A model generated the notes under the pieces. That model did not search any database. It was given only the letters and a program-made list of their open reading frames with translations, and was not told the DNA's origin. From assembly GCF_900156205.1 (NCBI RefSeq), contig NZ_FTNA01000026.1, forward strand, positions 1 to 25,268: a DNA stretch of 25,268 nucleotides, read 5' to 3'. Positions 22,427-25,268 of the stretch are shown in pieces (position 1 is the stretch's first letter; each line of letters starts with the position of its first letter). Source of the stretch: Leptospira interrogans. Its GTDB lineage: Bacteria > Spirochaetota > Leptospiria > Leptospirales > Leptospiraceae. A program made the translations under genes and the position numbers.

Positions 22427-22490
22427 TATGAGTTCCTACAATTTTAGAATTTGTTCGTAAAATCGTGATTTGTGGGAGTTCCCACGTTTT
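22427..22490. repeat. Single family C unit
   Basis: The order GAGTTCCTACAATTTTAG, GTTCGTAAAATCG, then ATTTGTGGGAGTTCCCACG matches the inside of the 102-bp tandem units at 5338-5608. The second word sits in a perfect short palindrome, GTGGGA-GT-TCCCAC, which could fold in RNA. Confidence 0.7.
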
Positions 22491-22593
22491 AGGAATCTGA
22501 GATCACAACTTTTTTTAGAAAAATGAACCATGGATTCTTTATGCCGAACTCGCGCTAGGTAAATGGATTTCTATAAAATGAACTTTTAATCAA

Positions 22594-22766
22594 GAGCTTG
22601 TCCCAACTTCAAAGAATTTTAGGTGATAATTCTTTAGAAATTTTTAATAAACTGTAATAGTTCCCACAAATTAAATCGTATTTGGCAATTTGTGAACTTT
22701 CGAGTAGCTCTAATATCGTTAAATTTTCGTAATAGTTCCCACATTGGACGGTTTTGGGGGAAGCTT
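22594..22766. mobile_element. Family A MITE-like element, copy 3 (173 bp, older)
   Basis: The ends are GAGCTTGTCCCAAC and GGTTTTGGGGGAAGCTT. The interior carries TTCTTTAGAAATTTTTAATA, AATAGTTCCCACAAATTAAA and CAATTTGTGAACTTTCGAGT, matching the other copies in the orientation of copy 4. The flanks CAA and AAT do not form a duplication, and the ends are mutated, so this is an old insertion. Confidence 0.82.
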
Positions 22767-22867
22767 AATAAGTCCTGAAACGGCAATTTTATATAAAAAT
22801 TTGATTTCTGGATCTTTTATTCAGATTTTTTAAAGATACTGATTTTATTTTTAAGAGTATCTGAAAT

Positions 22868-23788
22868 TTATCTTTCCCTTTTTAATTTTTCGATTTCTCG
22901 AATGAGTTCTTCCTTATTGACGTTTGGATCGGATTTTATTTTTTGAATGAGTTCATCGGCGGCAGTTCTTTTATTGATCGCTTTTTTATCTACGTTTCCT
23001 TTTAAAATTACTGGATCTCCAGCGGATACTTGAAAATTTTTCTTGCCGTCGATAGGTTCTAAGATTCCGGATTGTTGAAAAATTTCTACAATTTTGCAAG
23101 GAATTTGATCTTTTCCTACAAAGAAAATCATTCCAGGTTTGATGGTTTCCGTTTTTGAAAAGATAGAAACTATACCTTCTTTCGTTTTATAAAATACGGC
23201 TCCTGCGATTTCATTGTCTACGGTTACACTTTTTTGATTTATATTCGTTGTGATTCTTCCTTGAAATGAATCTCCTATTTTAGTAAATAGAATATTCGAA
23301 AAAATTAAAGTTCTTCCGTCGGGGGAAATTTCTCCTAATACGCTGCTACTCAAAGCAACGTTTCCTACTTCTCTTACTTTGGAAGGGGCTCCCATCTCGT
23401 TTAGTTTCCAAAGTTTTGGATTGGATTCTCTGGTTCCTATATGCGGTTGATGAAATTCTTGATAAAGAGATTCTTGTAATAGGATTTCGTTTTCTCCCGT
23501 TACGACTCCGCCGGTTCTGATCCTCCATTCCTCTCTATTTTCGCTTGCAATAAAGCTGAGTCTTACTATGGTTTTTCTTTCGAAATAAAGTTCTCCGTTT
23601 GATTTGGGAAAAATGCTCAACACTTCGATTTTCATTTTATCGTCTTCTGCCCATCTTTGTGTTTCGGAAGAAATATAAAAACCGGCTAAATTTGGATTTG
23701 GAGGAACTGGTTTCCCTTTGAGATTTTTTCCGCAATCGATTAACACAATTGTATATAATAAAATAAGAATATATTTGATTTTTTTCAT
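22868..23788 (-). CDS. Lipoprotein of unknown function
   Basis: The 306-residue product begins [19 protein letters not shown], a lipoprotein signal peptide with lipobox LIDC and Cys19 as the lipidated residue, followed by a Pro-rich linker (KPVPPNPNL). The mature part is mainly beta-strand in character, with a segment near residue 205-265 ([20 protein letters not shown], then [20 protein letters not shown] and [11 protein letters not shown]) that looks like a small beta-barrel module. The C-terminal 40 residues are charged and helical ([20 protein letters not shown]). No domain family was recognised. It should sit in the inner leaflet of the outer membrane or on the cell surface. ATG at 23788 is the only start that retains the signal. 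It stands alone, flanked by mobile elements on both sides. Confidence 0.8.
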   Translation of the reverse strand: MKKIKYILILLYTIVLIDCGKNLKGKPVPPNPNLAGFYISSETQRWAEDDKMKIEVLSIFPKSNGELYFERKTIVRLSFIASENREEWRIRTGGVVTGENEILLQESLYQEFHQPHIGTRESNPKLWKLNEMGAPSKVREVGNVALSSSVLGEISPDGRTLIFSNILFTKIGDSFQGRITTNINQKSVTVDNEIAGAVFYKTKEGIVSIFSKTETIKPGMIFFVGKDQIPCKIVEIFQQSGILEPIDGKKNFQVSAGDPVILKGNVDKKAINKRTAADELIQKIKSDPNVNKEELIREIEKLKRER

Positions 23789-23821
23789 GATTAAAGTCTC
23801 GAGTGATAGATTCGTTTTGTT

Positions 23822-23925
23822 TTACTTCAGTACTATATAAGAATACTCAATATTTTGCTCTGAAACAGGGCTTGGCAATAAAAATTTATAGCGTTTAATT
23901 TTATGGGAATCAGTAATAAGGTCTT
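23822..23925. repeat. CTACT-end dispersed repeat, short form, copy 2
   Basis: It carries TACTATATAAGAATACTCAA, ATTTTGCTCTGAAACAGGG, TTGGCAATAAAAATTTATAG, TTTAATTTTATGGGAATC and AGTAATAAGG in the same order as the copies at 18329 and 24960. It begins 33 bp upstream of the lipoprotein start codon and may overlap that gene's promoter. Confidence 0.65.
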
Positions 23926-24063
23926 TTTTGAGTTCGAATTTTTTATTTTAAATAATCGTGTTTAGTTCTTTTAATTCTATAAATAAGTTTTTTCTCACAT
24001 TGTTTTTAAATTTTTCATAAAAAATTCGCTTTGTATATTTCTCTAAACCCAGAAAATAATTTA

Positions 24064-24236
24064 GAACTTGTCCCAAAACCTTAAAGAATTTACATGATAG
24101 TTCTTTAGAAATTTTTAATAAAACACAATAGTTCCTACAAAAACCGTCACATTTGGTAATTTGCGAACTTTCAAGTAATTCTAATATTGTTAAATTTTTG
24201 TGTGAGTCCCACATCTTGAGGTTTTGGGACAAGTTC
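24064..24236. mobile_element. Family A MITE-like element, copy 4 (173 bp)
   Basis: Perfect 18-bp ends are flanked by TTA duplications (24061-24063 and 24237-24239). It lies in opposite orientation to copy 2 at 14344-14516 and differs from it by one base in 173. The difference is silent in the 57-codon frame that both copies hold open. The near-identity implies recent transposition or gene conversion. Confidence 0.93.
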
Positions 24237-24601
24237 TTAGTATTTTTTTTCTTCCTTGGGAATTCTCTTTGTCTGTATAGATTAAATATTATTTTTTTAT
24301 AATATTTTGAATAAATGTTCCAATCCTGTCCTAAAATAGATAAACCTACATCTATAAATAAATTTGTATCTGAGTCATTACTTTGTAAATGTGTTTTAAT
24401 GACCAAAATCTGTGATTTACACTTAAAATTTTTTTTCTCAGGAAATGAAATTGAATAGAGTCTTTTTTTATTAGATTACACTTTTTTCTTCGTTATCATT
24501 TTTAGATATGTCGTATATTATATCATGATAATGCATTGTAAGAAGGATAGAGTCCCAATCCTGAATTCTATGAAGTATCCAATGTAACATTTTAAGATGA
24601 T

Positions 24602-24779
24602 TTACTACTCGGACGCATGAATAAAATACTTGGGTTAGATTGTTTCAAAAATTTGAATATTTTGGTCCTGCTTTAAAATGCAGTAACCCCGAATTTGCGG
24701 TATTTTTTAAGTACCTCTATCTTTTTCGTAAATTCGGCTGTTAATAACTTGGTACTATTTTCATGTGTCCGGGTAGTAA
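24602..24779. mobile_element. CTACT-end element, long form, copy 2 (178 bp)
   Basis: The left end TTACTACTCGGACGCATGAA, continuing ATAAAATAC, pairs with the right end GTACTATTTTCATGTGTCCG, continuing GGTAGTAA, as an inverted repeat of about 28 bp with a few mismatches. No clear target duplication was found. The interior has an inner inverted patch (CCCCGAATTTGCGG against CGTAAATTCGGC). No coding capacity. Confidence 0.65.
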
Positions 24780-24959
24780 GTTATGATAGTGTTATGTGGT
24801 TCGCTTAATTTCTTGCCATAAAGTTTCTAAAATTTGTATATTTTCCAAGTATTGCGAAAGAGTTTTTATGAATGTTTGTTTTAGATCCATTACGTTTATA
24901 TTTTTGATTGTTGTTTTGATAGATTTGTTATTTTTAGACAAGATCAATTAAAATGGTTT

Positions 24960-25065
24960 TTACTAAAGAACTACATAATAAAGTGTCCAAGATTTTGCTT
25001 TGAAACAAGTTTTGTAGTAAAAATTTATGGTACTTAATTTTATGGAATTCGGTAGTGAATTAAAA
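24960..25065. repeat. CTACT-end dispersed repeat, short form, copy 3
   Basis: TTTACTAAAGAACTACATAA, TAAAGTGTCC, ATTTTGCTTTGAAACAAG, TTTGTAGTAAAAATTTATGG, TACTTAATTTTATGG and AATTCGGTAGTGAATT follow the same order as the copies at 18329 and 23822. Of the three, this copy shows the clearest similarity of its two ends as inverted repeats. Confidence 0.65.
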
Positions 25066-25207
25066 ATAATTTTTTGACTTAATGAATTAAAGTGTATGTT
25101 AGAATAATTGAATTTTCTGTTTGAGTACTATTATAATCTTTTTTTAATGTCAATTTTTGTCGAAAGATTTTGATAATTTTTATATATTTGCAAGTGAAAA
25201 ATTTTAG

Positions 25208-25268
25208 TGCAGTAGTTCCCACATTTCAAATAGAATCTCGAACTTTGCAGTAGTTCCCACATTTCAAA
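25208..25268. repeat. Direct repeat of a 23-bp family C word, cut by the window edge
   Basis: TGCAGTAGTTCCCACATTTC plus AAA occurs exactly at 25208-25230 and again at 25246-25268, a 38-bp spacing. The word is nearly the same as the head of each 102-bp unit at 5338. The array may continue beyond the window. Confidence 0.85.

Larger units (their letters stand above)
22060..22591. other. Intergenic repeats and hairpin downstream of the DJ-1-like gene
   Basis: It contains a 24-bp direct repeat pair (22104-22127 and 22383-22406, 21 of 24 identical), a hairpin, degenerate 36-bp-type repeats and one family C unit. No reading frame of interest is present. Confidence 0.6.
23789..25268. other. 1.5-kb gene-poor region dominated by dispersed repeats
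   Basis: From the lipoprotein start to the window edge there are two short CTACT-end repeats, one long one, a near-perfect family A element and a 38-bp-spaced direct repeat at the very end. A 152-codon minus-strand frame (23948-24406) crosses the whole family A element. Its flanking parts match no family, so it is not called as a gene. Confidence 0.65.

Noticed and set aside
23948..24406. 152-codon minus-strand frame that could be a hypothetical protein
   Set aside because: Its middle is the family A mobile element, including both inverted repeats. Removing the element and one duplication (176 bp) does not restore frame, and the flanking parts match no family.
25208..25268. Possible CRISPR-like array
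   Set aside because: Only two repeats, a 15-bp spacer, the repeat word is found in unrelated tandem repeats, and no cas genes are in the window.

Overview
The window looks like a chromosomal segment of a pathogenic-clade Leptospira, such as L. interrogans or a close relative. This is an inference from several features: low GC with AT-rich gaps, spirochaete-style lipoprotein signal peptides, a DUF1574 protein (a family best known from Leptospira), a DUF1566 secreted protein, the LytR-like/rsfS gene pair, and many small dispersed intergenic repeats. No plasmid, phage, CRISPR, tRNA or rRNA signature was seen, and no transposase gene.

Layout. Positions 1-180 hold a 36-bp tandem repeat running into the end of a small mobile element. 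A mepB-like gene (290-805) follows. Next comes a same-strand run of four genes: an LCP/LytR-like membrane protein, rsfS (ribosome silencing), an AlgI-like MBOAT O-acyltransferase, and an overlapping DUF1574/SGNH-like protein (979-5304). After a 102-bp tandem repeat (5338-5608) there is a large exported protein with a C-terminal DUF1566 domain on the minus strand (5885-7876). A thioredoxin-like gene converges with an AlkA-like DNA glycosylase (8066-9261). Then come a Tet-type MFS transporter with a readable promoter (9445-10662), a pirin (11667-12524), a secreted PI-PLC X-domain protein (12786-14108, minus), and a lipoprotein metallopeptidase gene broken by one in-frame stop (14990-15889, minus). 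Last are typA/bipA (16172-17992), an acyltransferase-3 membrane protein (19313-20524), an exported DJ-1/PfpI-like protein (20878-22059) and a lipoprotein of unknown function (22868-23788, minus).

The genes are mostly independent envelope, transport and housekeeping functions. The best-supported joint function is the MBOAT + DUF1574 pair, which by analogy with AlgI/AlgJ-type systems may O-acylate an exported glycan.

The most informative part is the intergenic DNA. It carries at least four families of short non-autonomous elements. Family A (about 173 bp) has 17-18-bp terminal inverted repeats and 3-bp target duplications. Family B (100-101 bp) has its own inverted repeats and 3-bp duplications. 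A third group (about 105 and 175 bp) has CTACT-type ends. The fourth is an 81-bp palindromic element. One family A copy sits inside a family B copy, and removing it with its AAA duplication restores a 101-bp family B element flanked by ATT. Two family A copies differ at a single base over 173 bp, so the family moved recently, presumably driven by a transposase outside the window. No clearly novel multi-gene system was found.
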